Positions 1-14,969 of a stretch of 64,000 nt of DNA are shown piece by piece. Each line of letters opens with the position of its first letter. Within the stretch, counting starts at the first letter, position 1. The DNA lies in contig NC_067115.1 of NCBI RefSeq assembly GCF_021347895.1, forward strand, positions 11,556,064-11,620,063. Reading direction: 5' to 3'. A program made the position numbers and the translations under genes. A model generated the notes under the pieces. It made no database searches. It was not told the origin of the DNA and saw only the letters and a list, made by a program, of their open reading frames with translations. This stretch comes from Acanthochromis polyacanthus (lineage: Eukaryota > Chordata > Actinopteri > Pomacentridae).

Positions 1-49
1 GTGTGAGGCTCTAAATAGGCGAACATGACCTGGTAGAAGTGATCCAGGG
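1..49 (-). CDS. Possible partial exon of an unidentified host gene
   Basis: Read on the minus strand, a pyrimidine-rich tract (about 88 down to 52) ends in an AG at 51-50. It is followed by sequence that is open to the window edge in two of three frames. The more protein-like frame starts with a split codon (xCC, phase-1 intron) and reads LDHFYQVMFAYLEPH, with C or G at most third positions. The frame beginning CCC-TGG hits a stop within the visible part. Only about 16 codons are visible, so no family can be named. If real, the exon continues left of the window and the gene's upstream intron covers at least part of this window. It could also be a chance acceptor. Confidence 0.35.
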
Positions 50-88
50 CTGGAGACAAGGGCCACAAGGACAACAGAGGAGCAGACT
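50..88 (-). promoter_or_regulatory. Candidate 3' splice site (polypyrimidine tract plus AG)
   Basis: The minus strand reads a C/T-rich run of about 35 bases, interrupted by a few G and ending TCTCCAG, directly before the candidate exon at 49-1. This matches a vertebrate 3' splice site. There is no transcript evidence, so this is an inference from composition and from the open frame next to it. Confidence 0.33.
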
Positions 89-1329
89 GTAACACAAGCT
101 CAGACTGCACACAGCTGCAGCTCTGTCTCCTCGTTTTATCTCAGCTTCTCTCTTTTCTCTCTGACAGGCACTGCATCTGTCTTTGAATTAGCTTTGAATT
201 ATCTCCTCACTCTCCAAAATGTATGATATCCGCGAGTGCTCCAGAAACACAGAGAAAAGACATGATGTCCAGCAGGCAGTGTTATGTGATGCCAGGAGAA
301 AATAGAATTAATACTGTGCCAGCAATCTTGTTAAAACTCCCACCCATAGCCCCACCCACAACGCACCCGTCCACACATACACAAACTGCTCCTTGCCAAG
401 CAATCTAATTAAACAATGAGTGTGGCATTTAATCTCTTAACAAGGGGGACCTGCAGACACAGTGAGACATGAGCAGGAGTATTCACTCTTTCGCTCCATG
501 TCTTACTTTCTGTTTCACTTCCACCTTTCATAAAGCATCTTCACATCTTGTCGCTCCTGCTGCAGTGCCTCGTTATCGTCTCACTCTATTCAAGGTGAAT
601 GCAAGCGATAAATTCACAACAATACCTCTGTCAGGTAACCTGTAGTAGGTAGGTTACAGCTTCCTGGGTGGCTGCATGCATTATACAATAAACAGGTGTA
701 CAGGGAAAATGTAAATAATGTCTGCTAAAGCCTCAAATAATCCAAGAGAAACAGGCTATAATGCACTGCATCTGGATCCAAATAAACAGCCAAGTCGGTG
801 AGTCAGATACAAGCATCACACACACAAATGAACAAATACCAAAAACCATTCACATACACCCACCACCAATCTATCAGAGCAATTATCACTGATTTCATAG
901 TGAGGTATGCCTACTTAATCACCAGAATATCCACCATTCCAAAGTTACAGCTGCAGCACTGCAACTATACAGCAGATACTGCGTGTATGAATATGCATAT
1001 GCACCTGACAACAGCCCATTTATTGTGATTCATTAACTGCTGCATTAGGAAAATGGCATTCCTCTTAGAAGTGGCTACTTGTGCAAATAATTATGTAGCA
1101 TAACTAGACAGTAAGCAAGAAGTTTCTCACAATTGAAACAATCATGTAGTCATAACAGTCACTCAAATGAAAATTTCCAAGTTTAGGTTTGCATCTAAAA
1201 CCATTTTTCAAGCCCATTATTGACCAATCTGTCATTTCTTTTCACTTTTAGTTGTTTGGTCATAAAATCCCTTTAAAAACAACATTTACAACACACTGCA
1301 ACACAAGCAGTTCTGCGTGGCTAAGGAGC
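89..1329. other. No gene or recognised repeat seen
   Basis: AT-rich sequence with short CA-rich patches (about 340-390 and 810-870). All open frames are short and lack recognisable domains. It is probably intronic or intergenic. Confidence 0.5.
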
Positions 1330-1690
1330 ACAGCAGATGCTAACGTCAGCATGTTAATGCGCTCACAATGAAAATGCTGAACTGCTGACGTGTGTAATAT
1401 TTTCAGTATTTGTCATCTTAGTTTAACTTTAGCTTATCAGCATTTGTGACATTTGCTAAATAGCACTAAACACAAAGTACACCTGAGAATCTTCGGTGCG
1501 TCCAAATTTCACAATAATCCAGTTGCTGGTAATCCATTAAATCCATCAAGACTTCATTAAAAGTGGCAAAAATTCAACCTGCACTGGAGGTAAAAACTGA
1601 ATTTTGGTGGTGGACTAATTGACCAGCTGACAGACTTTCATCACAGCATCAATTAAATCTGTTAGCTTCCCCTAAGGGAACAACAGTACC
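1330..1690. repeat. Degraded dispersed repeat (GCTAAC/AGCATG type)
   Basis: It begins with alternating 'gctaac', 'agcatg' and 'ttagc' motifs. It continues through 'tagcactaaacacaaagtac' and ends with the 'atccatc' and 'gaccagctgacagac' phrases. This order is typical of a widespread unnamed teleost repeat that I recognise by pattern. The copy is old and interrupted. A second, opposite-strand fragment of the same family is at about 15.82-15.91 kb. Confidence 0.5.
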
Positions 1691-3160
1691 TTAAAATAAA
1701 AGTAAAACCTCATGTAGCCAACAGTGAACACAAACCTAATGCAATTAACCCACAAAGCGATGCGGCTGAATCAATCAATAACCCAGTAGTGTGTGCTATA
1801 TCCAAATGAAATACCTCATACCATCAGTCTGTGAAATGATTACTTTTCATACAGAACCATAACTGAGTAAGTGAATCAAAAAGCCTTGGGCAACACTGAC
1901 TCAGCCACATATTCAAATAAACTGAAAATATGTTATGATGAAATCTGGGCAGTGGTGGAACAAACCTGCCGACGTGAAAGCCAGCTCTAATAAAGGCCAG
2001 CATGCTTTCACCTCCACCTTCACATCCTTAGATATAGAGCACTAAGTATAAACTAATGTGACTCCGTTGAGAGGATAAATCTCTTTGTCTGCTCCTCCAT
2101 AAATTCCTGTGTTGCACTTTAGTTTCCATTTTAGGAGTGTGCTCTAATATTTCATTGTTATAGCTGCTACATTCAAACTTCCACAGACCCATGTCTTGTA
2201 ACTCAGAACCATCATCGGAATCACAAAAATGTCTGAACCTTGAAATATGGCTTTATGGCCAAACTCTGCCAACATCCAGTACAGAAAAGCATTCCAGATA
2301 ATACGGTTCAAGGTACATTTTATAGATTCTATTGCAGAAATCAAATATGTGTGGAACTCCAGGAAATCTTTTGAGTTACTGTTTCTTATAAAAAAAAAAA
2401 GTACTTACTCTACAGTTTGTTCACTCTTCCACTGTGATTACCAGAAGAGATAAAATTCAGCTCCGGAAAATTATTGTCTCTAATGTGGCTAATGAGAACT
2501 AACTAATTAACTGCCTGCCATGTTGTTATTATTATATACTATTGGATTATATTACTGGTCCTAATCTTACTAATATTTTCTCATATAAAAACAGCATTTT
2601 AATTTGCAGCTGTTTAATGTAGGGCCACATTTCTCTGTATTTATTTAATTCGGTCTCTCCCACTTGCCCTGCCTTACTGCCTTCTTCATCACCTTTACCC
2701 TCTTGCCCCTCTGCTTACCTGCTGTCACTTCACTAATCAACCCTGTCAGATATACTGTATATCCCCAACTCTCCATCACCCATTTGCCACAGTAGAGCTG
2801 CTCAGCTATGGGAAATAAAAGTCACAAATCATGATTGCTCAATTTTGAGAGCATATTAATTTCACACGATTACTGAAGAGCTCATCTTTTTAACAGTGTA
2901 TTGTCTTGAACTTCAACTATAGTTTTAATACAATTAAAAAAAATGAGAAACGGGTAAAATGGTAAATGGTTTAGTTCTGAATTTTCCAAAAGCAATATAA
3001 CAAAGGAAAAGGATTACCATCATCCACCCACATCCTCTCCCTGTCATGAATAACCATCTGATCGGGCCTGAGCAGCCTGTCCAAGGTCAGCTGGATTCTT
3101 TGGAGCTACAACATTGTCACGTTTTGGTATTTCTTATCACAAACTGATGTAGAGTCATTT
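1691..3160. other. No gene or recognised repeat seen
   Basis: AT-rich DNA with A- and T-runs (2391-2400, 2935-2943). Open frames of 60-75 codons overlap on both strands without protein-like composition. Nothing is identifiable. Confidence 0.5.
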
Positions 3161-3164
3161 ATAC

Positions 3165-4372
3165 ATGAATAACTCCCTCTACCAAAGCGTGTCTCTGGTT
3201 ACCATCTCCCATTTCCAGTTAATAAAAAATGCTGCTGCAAGGCTACAAATGAAGTCCATGAAACTTAGACTATACACTCCTGTTCTTGCTTTGTTACCTC
3301 CCCAGTTTTCAAGCAAATTCATGCTTTTCGTGTCCACAAGCGTCCGCAAGGCTGTATGTTACGTAAATCTCCACGAGGGTCTATGCTAACCCCTCTGCAG
3401 ATGTCTGTAAAATTTGTATGCCAGCTGCACATGCACCAAGAAAACAAACACTGATTAAAACAAATCATCGTTATGAAAGGAAACTCTCACACGGCGAGAA
3501 TTTATTATTAAGAGAAGTAGTTTAGGTTGTCACTGCAAGACATTGGAGGTGCTTTGGTTTGTACATACTTTTCATTAACAGAACCCAGGAGAGGTTCTAA
3601 TTTCACCAGATATCCCGTGGTATGTCTGTCCACTGTGCTTTGAATAATTCCTGGCACCGTGCTACAGTCCAGTCTCTAACGAACTACTATGTCCATGAAA
3701 AAAAAGATTTGTTTTTCTACATTTAATATGAAGAGCAATGTGACCGCCTGTGTCGCAGCCAGACTTGTGAAAGTATGCATTGGCCTTTAGAGTCTAAACT
3801 TCACATAATCCTCTTATTTGTCTGCAAATCTGCCCATGGTTCTACACATATATCAGAAATTCTCAGTCCTTAAAGCACGAAGAATCACTCAGATTCTCAT
3901 ACTATGACTTGCCTGCGGTGCCTTCGAGAAAGAGCTTCTTCTGAAGTGAATCCTCAGCTTTGGAATCGCTTGCCACTCGACAGGCTGAGTCTGTTGATGC
4001 TTTTAAGAAGCACCTTAAGACCTGCTTTTATTCTATACCTGGAGAGCAGAGTGGCTGACTCTATAGCACTACTCTAGGATGAACGACATGATTGTGACAG
4101 AGCTCCGCATCAAACATCGGTCATATGCTTGGGCTGTGACCAAACTCCACGGAGCAACAAGTGGCTGCCTTCCTACAATCCAAGAGGATTGCGGTTGACT
4201 GTAACAACGTCAAGACATGTCGCCCCATGTTTACATTAAAGCTTGTGTTATTTCCATAACAATCCACATCCACTGTATGTTCTTATCTATTCGTATGTAT
4301 ATCGTTGTGAGGCACTTTGATGCCAAACTGTTTTTTTTAAAGAACAATATACATTAAATAAACCTGAAATTT
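3165..4372 (+). mobile_element. CR1/L2/Rex1-group LINE, 3' end of reverse transcriptase ORF, decayed
   Basis: Starting near 3165, the frame reads SLYQSVSLVTISHFQLIKNAAARLQ. This matches the 'LQ(L/I)xQNAAARL' motif that follows the RT core in L2/Rex1-type LINEs, and is followed by the usual 'TPVLA-L' phrase. Near 3955-4030 the frame reads PQLWNRLPLD, then a Phe/Leu-Lys-rich stretch, as at the C-terminus of these ORFs. Several frameshifts and stops separate the two parts, so it is a dead 5'-truncated copy. The 3' end (4290-4372) has the expected 'ttgtgaggcactttgatg' phrase, an AATAAA-like 'aaataaacc' and a TTTGATTTT-type tail. It abuts a 28S rRNA fragment on the opposite strand. Confidence 0.75.
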
Positions 4373-4555
4373 GATTTTGACTAGAGGCGTTTGGTCATAA
4401 TCCCACAGATGGCTGGTTGCTTTGCTCCATTGCCTCCTCAGCCAAGCACATAAAGCAAATATCTGAACCTCTGATTTTCTCAAACTGAGCAGGATTCCAT
4501 CCCCAGCTAACATTACCTATTAGATGGCGAACAACCCAATGCTTGGTGAAGATTC
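4373..4555 (-). pseudogene. 28S rRNA pseudogene fragment (3' domain)
   Basis: On the minus strand this reads like the 3' region of eukaryotic 28S rRNA. 'ttcaccaagcattggg' and 'ctaataggtaatgttagctg' are followed by 'atcctgctcagtttgaga', 'ggttcagatatttg', 'tatgtgcttggctgagga', then 'atctgtgggattatgac' and 'cgcctctag'. Order and orientation are conserved along about 180 bp with many substitutions. The stretch normally found between the 'agctggg' and 'cctgctcagt' blocks is missing; the junction is near 4495-4501. That is roughly 50-60 nt as I remember 28S. It is therefore an old processed or transposed fragment and not rDNA. Its left end joins the LINE 3' tail. Confidence 0.8.
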
Positions 4556-5884
4556 GGACCTTTAGGTAGTTGTGAAAGCACACTGCTGTCAGCTTAGAGA
4601 AAGGGATGTGCTGGACTCATAACACAAGACAAAGCCAGAGCATTGTTGCTCAACAAAGTACTGCTCAGTAAGTGTTTTATCTCTATGGTCTTGTTTTCAT
4701 GATCGTTGGAGGCCAGAATTGTAACCGGAAACTCCATTAATCAACCTGCCCGATGCTAGAATGTCAGTTTGTACTTAGTATCTTAGTTGCTTAGTTTTCC
4801 TGCATTCTTTTTTCCCTTCTTGAGCTCCTGCCAATTTTGAACCACTGCCCATATCTTAGATTCTCCCTCAACCTGTTTTCTTTTTCTTTTCTTTTTTTAA
4901 ATCTTGAATTGTGCATTTGGCTTTTTCTGAACGGTGACAAATAAAGCCAGTTTTACTTTTACATTTATACTGTTGAGCTGGCCATTAACACATTTTATCT
5001 GAACTATTACGGTTTATATTGAATAATTACACCTGTCAAATAATGGCTGACAAAAAAAATCTTGATGATTGAGTAAGTTATAGTACTGAAGTAAATTAAA
5101 TAGCTACCATCGCAGTTCTGTAGGTGGCTGATAACATCTATTACAAAGGTCGTGGAGGTGTCCTTCGAAGCAATATTTCAAGATCAAACATACAAGAATT
5201 TAAACACTTCCATTCTGAGTGAGCATTTTACATTGCTAGAGGGAAGTCCTTGCATATAGATGTAACGATAGTCACTTATCTCTTTACTTGAGATGGTAAT
5301 CGTGTTTGATTTCTTTCTGGTGTCCTATACCTCTGTCCTCACTTCCTCCTTAGGTCTTTTTTTTCCATGTTCCTCCTCTCCTTCAGGTTGTTGTGAGGTG
5401 ATCATTCTGAATATTTGCAAGTAAGGGCTTAACAAGGTTTTCTGGGTGCCATAGAAACCAGCATACCAGTAGACTTGTGTATATTTCTTGTGCAGCAATT
5501 CCCAAATGGCAGCCAAGTGGGATAACAACAAGTCAGTAAATGCTGCTACTTCTTTTTCAGTACTTACAATGCAAGAGAAATCTCTATCTTGTATATTTAA
5601 ATAATAAAAATGGCATGAAGTACTCTTGAGACAATACATATTTTATTATGGAATACATTATAGAGTGGCTTAAATGTGTCGTATATAATACTCTCCACTT
5701 AATCCATGCATATTCGGTAGTTTGAAAGGATGTAAGGATTGGACATCTACTTCTGATTCTCTCTATACACCTAAACTCATAACTAATGAAGATTCTGGTT
5801 TCAAATATTCATCCATTTAGGGTACTTCTAAGGTACAACTGCAATGAAGCAAGTAAAGCAGCCTAAATACCAGATTTCCCTCCA
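4556..5884. other. No gene or recognised repeat seen
   Basis: AT-rich DNA. A minus-strand open frame of 104 codons (5325-5639) has no recognisable domain and is probably chance. Nothing else is identifiable. Confidence 0.5.
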
Positions 5885-6035
5885 ACTTCTTCCAAGTTCC
5901 TCCTCCGTAAGTGTCCTCAAGTACACCGAAACCTCCTGAGATGATTTAATCCCTCCAGCATGTCCTGGGTCTATCCCAGGGTCTCCTCCCAGTCGGTCAT
6001 GCCTAGAAAATCTCCGCAGGGAGTGTGGCAAGAGG
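5885..6035 (-). mobile_element. Rex3 retrotransposon fragment (3' end of ORF)
   Basis: On the minus strand, 'gactgggaggagaccctggg' is followed by 'gacccaggacatgctggagg'. This parallels the intact Rex3 copy at about 24268-24311, where the same phrases encode the [12 protein letters not shown] region near the C-terminus. Similarity fades toward 5885, where a 'ggaggaggaa' block recalls the LEEVCVD region. The fragment is short and diverged, and oriented opposite to the full-length copy. No (GATG)n tail is visible, so it is an old truncated relic. Confidence 0.7.
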
Positions 6036-7084
6036 CATCTCTGCTGTCCACACCTCCCATGGCACTTCCCAGTGCAAAAGAGCAATGGCTCAGTACCAAA
6101 ATCCACCTCAGTTATTACTTTATGTAGAGTGAGATGCAATCATAGCCTTAAACCTTCAACTAAGTCCAAACTTCAAGACAGCTAGAAGATCTGAGGACTG
6201 GTGACTTTGGCATTACTTTGCAATATTGAATTTGACAAAGACATCTACCTGAACGGGGCGAAATATTTGAAGATAAAATAATACAGGGAAGAAATAGCCA
6301 CAGCGAGGTGAAGAAAAGCACCTGACTGCCCAACAGGCCACAGATCAATAAAAACTGCAGATGTCTAAACATAGGTTTAGTTAAATATGTAAGAGACTTG
6401 TGTGTTCCTCATATTTAATTTTCATCTCTCTATCATTCTCTCCCCTCCCGCACACACTCTCACACACGTACATTCAGAAATGATGAAGGCCTGTGTTTGA
6501 CACGGGTGATGCAAGTGTGCTGAAACCGAGCATGAAGGTCAGAGAGATGCTGGGAGAACCCAGGCCCGCATTACTGAAGTGACAGGAGAGAAATCTCATT
6601 CCCCCTCTTTCTTCCTCTCTTTTCTCCCTGCACACACACAACTGCAGGCAAAACACACACCAGGGACCGTGCACACAAACACACACACATGCGGGAAGGC
6701 TGATGGATGCTGTTTGAGTTGGAGTGGAAGTGTCCTGTTGTTTTCTACTAAGCACTTTCTGTTCGGCACTCATTGCCAAGAGTAATGGTCAGTGAAGAGC
6801 CCCACCGCTCTGTGAGTCTTTGTGTGCGAGTATGTGTGTTGATGGAGAGAAGGAGATTTCTTAAATCCAAAATCTTTGTCATATTTTACATAGGCTTCAC
6901 ACTTTGACTGGGTTCTTTATGCTTGAACACTCATCTCTGTGGCTTCGAACACTAAAAATTTGCATGTACGTCCTCTGCATAGGATTTGCCCATGTATGTC
7001 AGCTAGCCGCACTCCCACTTCATCTCTTTGGTCTTGAGTGACTAGTATGTTGACGCCAGCAGGAGCTGGTCATTCGTATCTGTA
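6036..7084. other. No gene; short CA-rich patches
   Basis: Contains short CA-rich stretches at 6451-6470 and 6631-6690. Open frames on both strands (for example 6474-6779) follow the CA and CT composition and are not credible genes. Confidence 0.5.
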
Positions 7085-7520
7085 CCACAGAACTAATATT
7101 ATCACCCGAAACCATCATCTGAAGATCTATCATGGTTCGGACTTGTTCCAATTAAAGGAACTGTCAGAGTTATAGGAAACAATAATATTTTAGCCAAAAG
7201 TGTCCTTCTAGCTTTGTTCCAACAATTCTGGTTCAACATGATAATGGCTCTAAGCACTGTGATGCACAACAAGAAATGTTTTTTCAAGTTTGGAGTGGAA
7301 AAAAGTTGTCTATCCTGCGCAGAGTCGTTACCTCAACCTCATCCAAGACCTTTGGGATGAATTGGAAAGTCAGCCGTGAGCCAGACCTTATCACCCAGCA
7401 TCAGTGCCTGACTTCATGAATGCACAAGTGATTGAATCTCAGCAAATCTCTGCAGCCATATTCCAAAATCATGTAGAAAGTAAAACAGCATACTAATGTC
7501 CATGAGTCCACAGACTTGTA
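7085..7520 (+). pseudogene. Tc1-like transposase fragment (C-terminal half), broken
   Basis: The region carries the order of a fish Tc1-like transposase gene. There is a 'ttccaattaaaggaactgtc' block, then 'caacatgataatggctc' (QHDNA, the catalytic-Asp region), then an 'agtcgttacctcaacctcat' block (S-x-D-LN-PIE region). Next come 'gacctttgggatgaattgga' (DLWDELE) and 'gagccagaccttatcaccca'. Frameshifts and a deletion between QHDNA and LNPIE break the frame. No N-terminal DNA-binding part and no clear terminal inverted repeats are seen. It belongs to a different Tc1 family from the copies at 27.6, 37.8, 40.9 and 52.4 kb. Confidence 0.75.
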
Positions 7521-7574
7521 GCCATGAAGGTTATGTCAGGACACTACAACCGTTTGTATGCACAATGCATTCAC

Positions 7575-8060
7575 AAAAGAAAATCTAGTAATTATGAGAT
7601 AGTTACCTAATAATTGTTAGAAACGATTTCTTAATGAGGAATTTCCGATCTTTTAATCATGAGAAAACAAACACCAGAAGGAAGCATTAAGCATTAATTT
7701 AGCACAATTGATTTTCTTCAATGCAAATATCAGCTAAAAAAAATGGAGCTAATGTGGCAGCCCGCTCATGGTATCCATGGCAACAGTATACTTTGTAAAA
7801 TTCTTTTACAGGTCTACTTATGACATTAACATGATACTTACTTTGGAAAAAAAATACATTTTTGGAAAAGACTTTTATAACGATATTAAGGCTCATAATC
7901 ATCAAATTGAATCAGTTAGCACCATCACCTCTGTCTGTCCTTCCAGGTAAAGATGCCTGATAACTGCCTTAACATTTTGTCGTAATTATGAGATCTGGAT
8001 CTCAGAATCATGAGATCTTTTCTCATAATGATGGGATAGCAAGTCATAATCATCTGGAAA
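7575..8060. repeat. Scattered 'taattatgag' repeat units
   Basis: The phrases 'agtaattatgagatagtta', 'taatcatgagaaaacaa', 'cgtaattatgagatct', 'aatcatgagatcttttctca' and 'agtcataatcat' recur at 7590, 7656, 7981, 8008 and 8043. They look like diverged units of the roughly 20-bp '(agt)cataattatgaga' repeats common in fish. About 300 bp of unrelated DNA, including a short open frame, separates two clusters. Confidence 0.5.
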
Positions 8061-11349
<3,289 letters not shown>

Positions 11350-11640
11350 CCTATGATGAGTGGGGAGAGAGAATTAAGAGGACAGGCTAGAGAGAGAAGA
11401 AAGGGGGTGAGATCGAAGAGAAAGAGGGGAAGCAACAGACAAGGGCTATGCAGAAATGAAAGGGAAAGCAAAGGGAGGAGGCGGAAGAAGGGGAAACTGA
11501 AAGCAGAATGGCTAAGCATGGCTGAAAGGAAGGGAGAATGCAAGAGTGAGAGATGAGAAACAGATGGAGAAAAAAGAGGGCTGAGGGAGATGAAGAGGGA
11601 AAGGGAGTAGAGAGAAAAGAAGAGGAAGCCACCATTAGAG
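11350..11640. repeat. Purine-rich (GA) low-complexity tract
   Basis: The plus strand is strongly biased to A and G over about 290 bp, with few pyrimidines and no fixed unit. The long opposite-strand frames here read Ser/Leu/Phe/Pro-rich, an effect of composition and not a gene. Confidence 0.8.
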
Positions 11641-14219
11641 TGAAAATGAATGGGGAGCGAAGAACCTCGGGGCCAATAGCTTCGCGGAAGCAGGAGAGAT
11701 GATTGCAACTGTCGCGTTGCCCCTCATCTCGCCTCTCCCCACAGTGCTCCCCCTGTTCCAGAGAGCATAGTTGGATGACCGTGGGGGAGACAGGAGAGAA
11801 GTGGGCCAAACAGGAGAGGTAGCTGAGGACCTGAGGCTTCAAAGGGTTCTGGGATGTTTTAATCCTCTTTCCTTTGTCTGCCCATCTTTTTTTCTCACTG
11901 CTGTTGTTTTTTTTCTTTTCCAGTCACAAGTGACACATCCAAAAAAAAAATTTCCCCTCATCACTGCTTCTCTGAAACTTCTCATCTCTCTATTCATTTG
12001 ATTCGTACTCAAAACCAAAATCATTAAGCAACAGAATTGACTGCACAAATAGCACCAGAGTTAAATTGTCAGAGTGTGCTGAGGTAATCCCAAAAAGATT
12101 GTCAGTTGATCCAAAATCTTATTACCAACTTTGTCATCATTAAGGAATTAAAGGACAAACACAAGTTTGAGTACAGCTGATACTCAGATAATCGAGTTGT
12201 ACAGTTGTCTGTGTTTGTGGCAGTGTAAATCTGCTTTCTAGCCACAAGGATTTGTTGAAAAATAGAGAAAATGTTAAGTAGTGCTCTGTCATACAGAGCT
12301 TTTTAAGGCTGGTGTTTAGATAAGACCCAGCTACTTGTCCACATCTCCCTTCCTCCTCCATTTGTGGATTCAGATTCAAAGTGTAGCCACTAAATCTCTT
12401 AGGGTTATGGCATGGAATACAGAAAGAACAGTGGATGGCAGCCAAGAGTTGTCTGAATGCAAATCTCTGTTGCCGTTGCTCTCAAGGATCCTTTCTTCAA
12501 CCTTCCCCAAACCAAATCAATACTTGCAATTGTGTTTTTCCAATTTTTTTCATTATTTATTTTACTTTTTGGTTTCTTTTGTGTACTTCTAGTTCTGTGA
12601 GAGCCATGACAATAGGCAGCCGAAAGATTTCAAGTTTCCTTGTTCCACTGTGGCTTTATTTATCAAAATGGTAACAACTGTGTTCGACCAAAGAATGTAG
12701 AAGGCGACAATGTGCTTGCTACGGGTAATTTTATTTGATATCCTTTCATGCACCATGCAATTTTTAAGATAGTTCTTGATGATATACTGCTTTTCTTCCC
12801 TCTTGACTGTCTTCGATAAGCCCATTGGATGTAAATAATACAATTCCATATATCTTTGCCTGCTTGTAGCATAGATGCTTTTGGATTCACTTTTGTTCTT
12901 TACCTGCAGACCTGGGAGTAGAGACATATTTTCTTTGAATTTCTTGTTGATTAACTGCAGGAAGGAAATGTTTTGATTTTTGTGGACATCTGATACTGAC
13001 AGCAGATAGATACCATAAAATTTGGGGAATGACGGGAACAAAGATCCTTTTCTGGATACCAACCAATAAAAGTGCAGTTCAAAGGTGGTACCTTCAGCAG
13101 TAGGTCACCCAGGCACTCCTCCAGATATTTTTTTTCTTTATTCTATGTGCAGTTGAGTATGTTGCATAACATCGTAATTTATCTTCTGTGAGAACTTATT
13201 GGGTGAGATGCAAGGAATGTCCTGTGGTTCCCAACATTTTGGCCCATTTGACTCCATAGAAAAAGCTTTGTCTTCTTCCCAACCTTTCACTGATGAGATA
13301 TACAGTTGAGCATATGAGTTAATTTGACAAAAACATTTCACTAAAGAAGGCAAAGAAACATTTAAAAAAAAGAAAGATTAACTTAAATCTCCCCCCTCTT
13401 GTCAAGACTCGTACTTTGTTCCCAGGGCCCCATTTTGCTCTCTAGCACCTCCAGAGGCAACCTGTCACACACAACATCATAAGCATAATCAGAGAGTTCA
13501 AAGCTGGTATATATAAAACAAAACACCCACATCCACACCCACTGCACCTTCTGGCACTGTCGATGTGTGACATCCATGTTTCTTCCAACTAGAATATCAC
13601 ACACAGATAGCAGCGTACATGTGCGGTATACGCCAATATGATCCTCACATATATCTGTACAAACATAATTCTTAGGATAGCATGACACAGAAACCCCCAA
13701 ATTCTATGAAAATTGTCGCTTTATGCACCACTAGTGTCATGCTGTATGAATATTTACTCAGTATATTAGTATACGCCAGCCCACTGTGTGGGAACCAGTG
13801 AAACATGATGGCTATTTCAACAGAAGAAATAACATTCATTTTCATCCAGTTCTGCATCGGAGCGAGATGGGCTTTCATTGGAATGTTTTGACCTTGCGGT
13901 GTAGATGCTTAACATCCCAAGAATGAAATTGGCACTCCTAAAATGGATTTGGCCTGATGTGCAGAGGCTTATAACAAGTGCCAACTCTGTAGTATTTAAG
14001 AGGGTACTGGCGGAGAAACACTGTATGTGTGTGTATGTGTGCGGGCGTATGTTTTACTCCACACAAAGCTGCCAGTTTTTCATTCCTTAGCTAAATATTT
14101 ATAACAGAGAAAGACACTTAGTAAGTCAGACAAACACACACACATATACACGCACAGATAGACATGGGGGAGAGAAAGTGAGAGTACGAGAGAGACAGAC
14201 AGACAGATAAAAGAAGGAG
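11641..14219. other. No gene or recognised repeat seen
   Basis: AT-rich DNA. The longest open frame is 157 codons on the minus strand (12589-13062). It is Lys/Ser/Ile-rich with no recognised domain, and could be chance or a very old element. 14118-14215 is CA- then GA-rich. Confidence 0.45.
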
Positions 14220-14960
14220 GAAGCTTATTATTTAATGTCCTACTTGGCAGAGAGCTGTCAGAAACCAGGAGAGTGGAGACTTGCCAGGGACTGACAGAAC
14301 AAAATCACCATTCGTCTTCTTCTCTCCAAGACACGGACAAGCTTAATGAATTAAGATCCAGCTCCCCTCTTACCTCTGAAGTTTGCGATGCGTAGGCTTT
14401 CATAGTTGTAGGTTTTATACCAGCGAGCATCCCCTGGCGAGATCCAAGCAACATGGCATTACATCAACAAAAAAGGGCACCATTCATTCTCTTAGAGCCT
14501 CATTACCTGGAATGATCTCTCTATCAAGACTTGAAACTCTCACTATTGCAGGTGCACTCACACACACAGACACACACACACACACACTCACAACCCATTA
14601 CTTTCAGTTATACCTCAAGCAGCATCCCAAACAATGGCTGCAAAAAGCAAATTAGCAAACAATACGCTGTGTTTCCATGGCCTGACTGATGAAAACAGTA
14701 CAAGGCGAGCTAATGCATCTCAGGCAGGCCAGATTCCTGCCTCCGCTCTTATCTCCCCCTAACACGCTATCAGACAAATTAGCAAAGGGGTCCACTTAAG
14801 AGTGTGTGTGCATGTGTGTGTTTATGTGTGAGCGTAATCTTGTCTGTGCGTTCAGCGGTGGGGTCCACTCATCGTCTGCCTCCTCTCTTGATGTTATTTA
14901 TGGCTGTTTAAATGATCTCAGACACCTCTCATTTGTTTAGACAGCTCCAATTGGCTTTCT
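14220..14960. other. Low-repeat DNA, possible conserved noncoding element
   Basis: Apart from a short CA patch (14557-14586), the segment is balanced in composition. It holds TAAT/ATTA-type homeodomain cores ('gctaatgcatc', 'caaattagcaa') and a 'caggcaggccagattcctgcctc' imperfect palindrome near 14721. No coding frame is seen. Function is speculative. Confidence 0.3.
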
Positions 14961-14969
14961 GTCTGAAGA

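Noticed and set aside
155..195. Plus-strand splice acceptor (ctctctctgacag)
   Set aside because: A good pyrimidine tract and AG, but the following frames stop quickly and no exon is evident.
12589..13062. Minus-strand frame of 157 codons
   Set aside because: No recognisable domain, no splice or promoter context, and composition matches AT-rich noncoding DNA. A very old element cannot be excluded.
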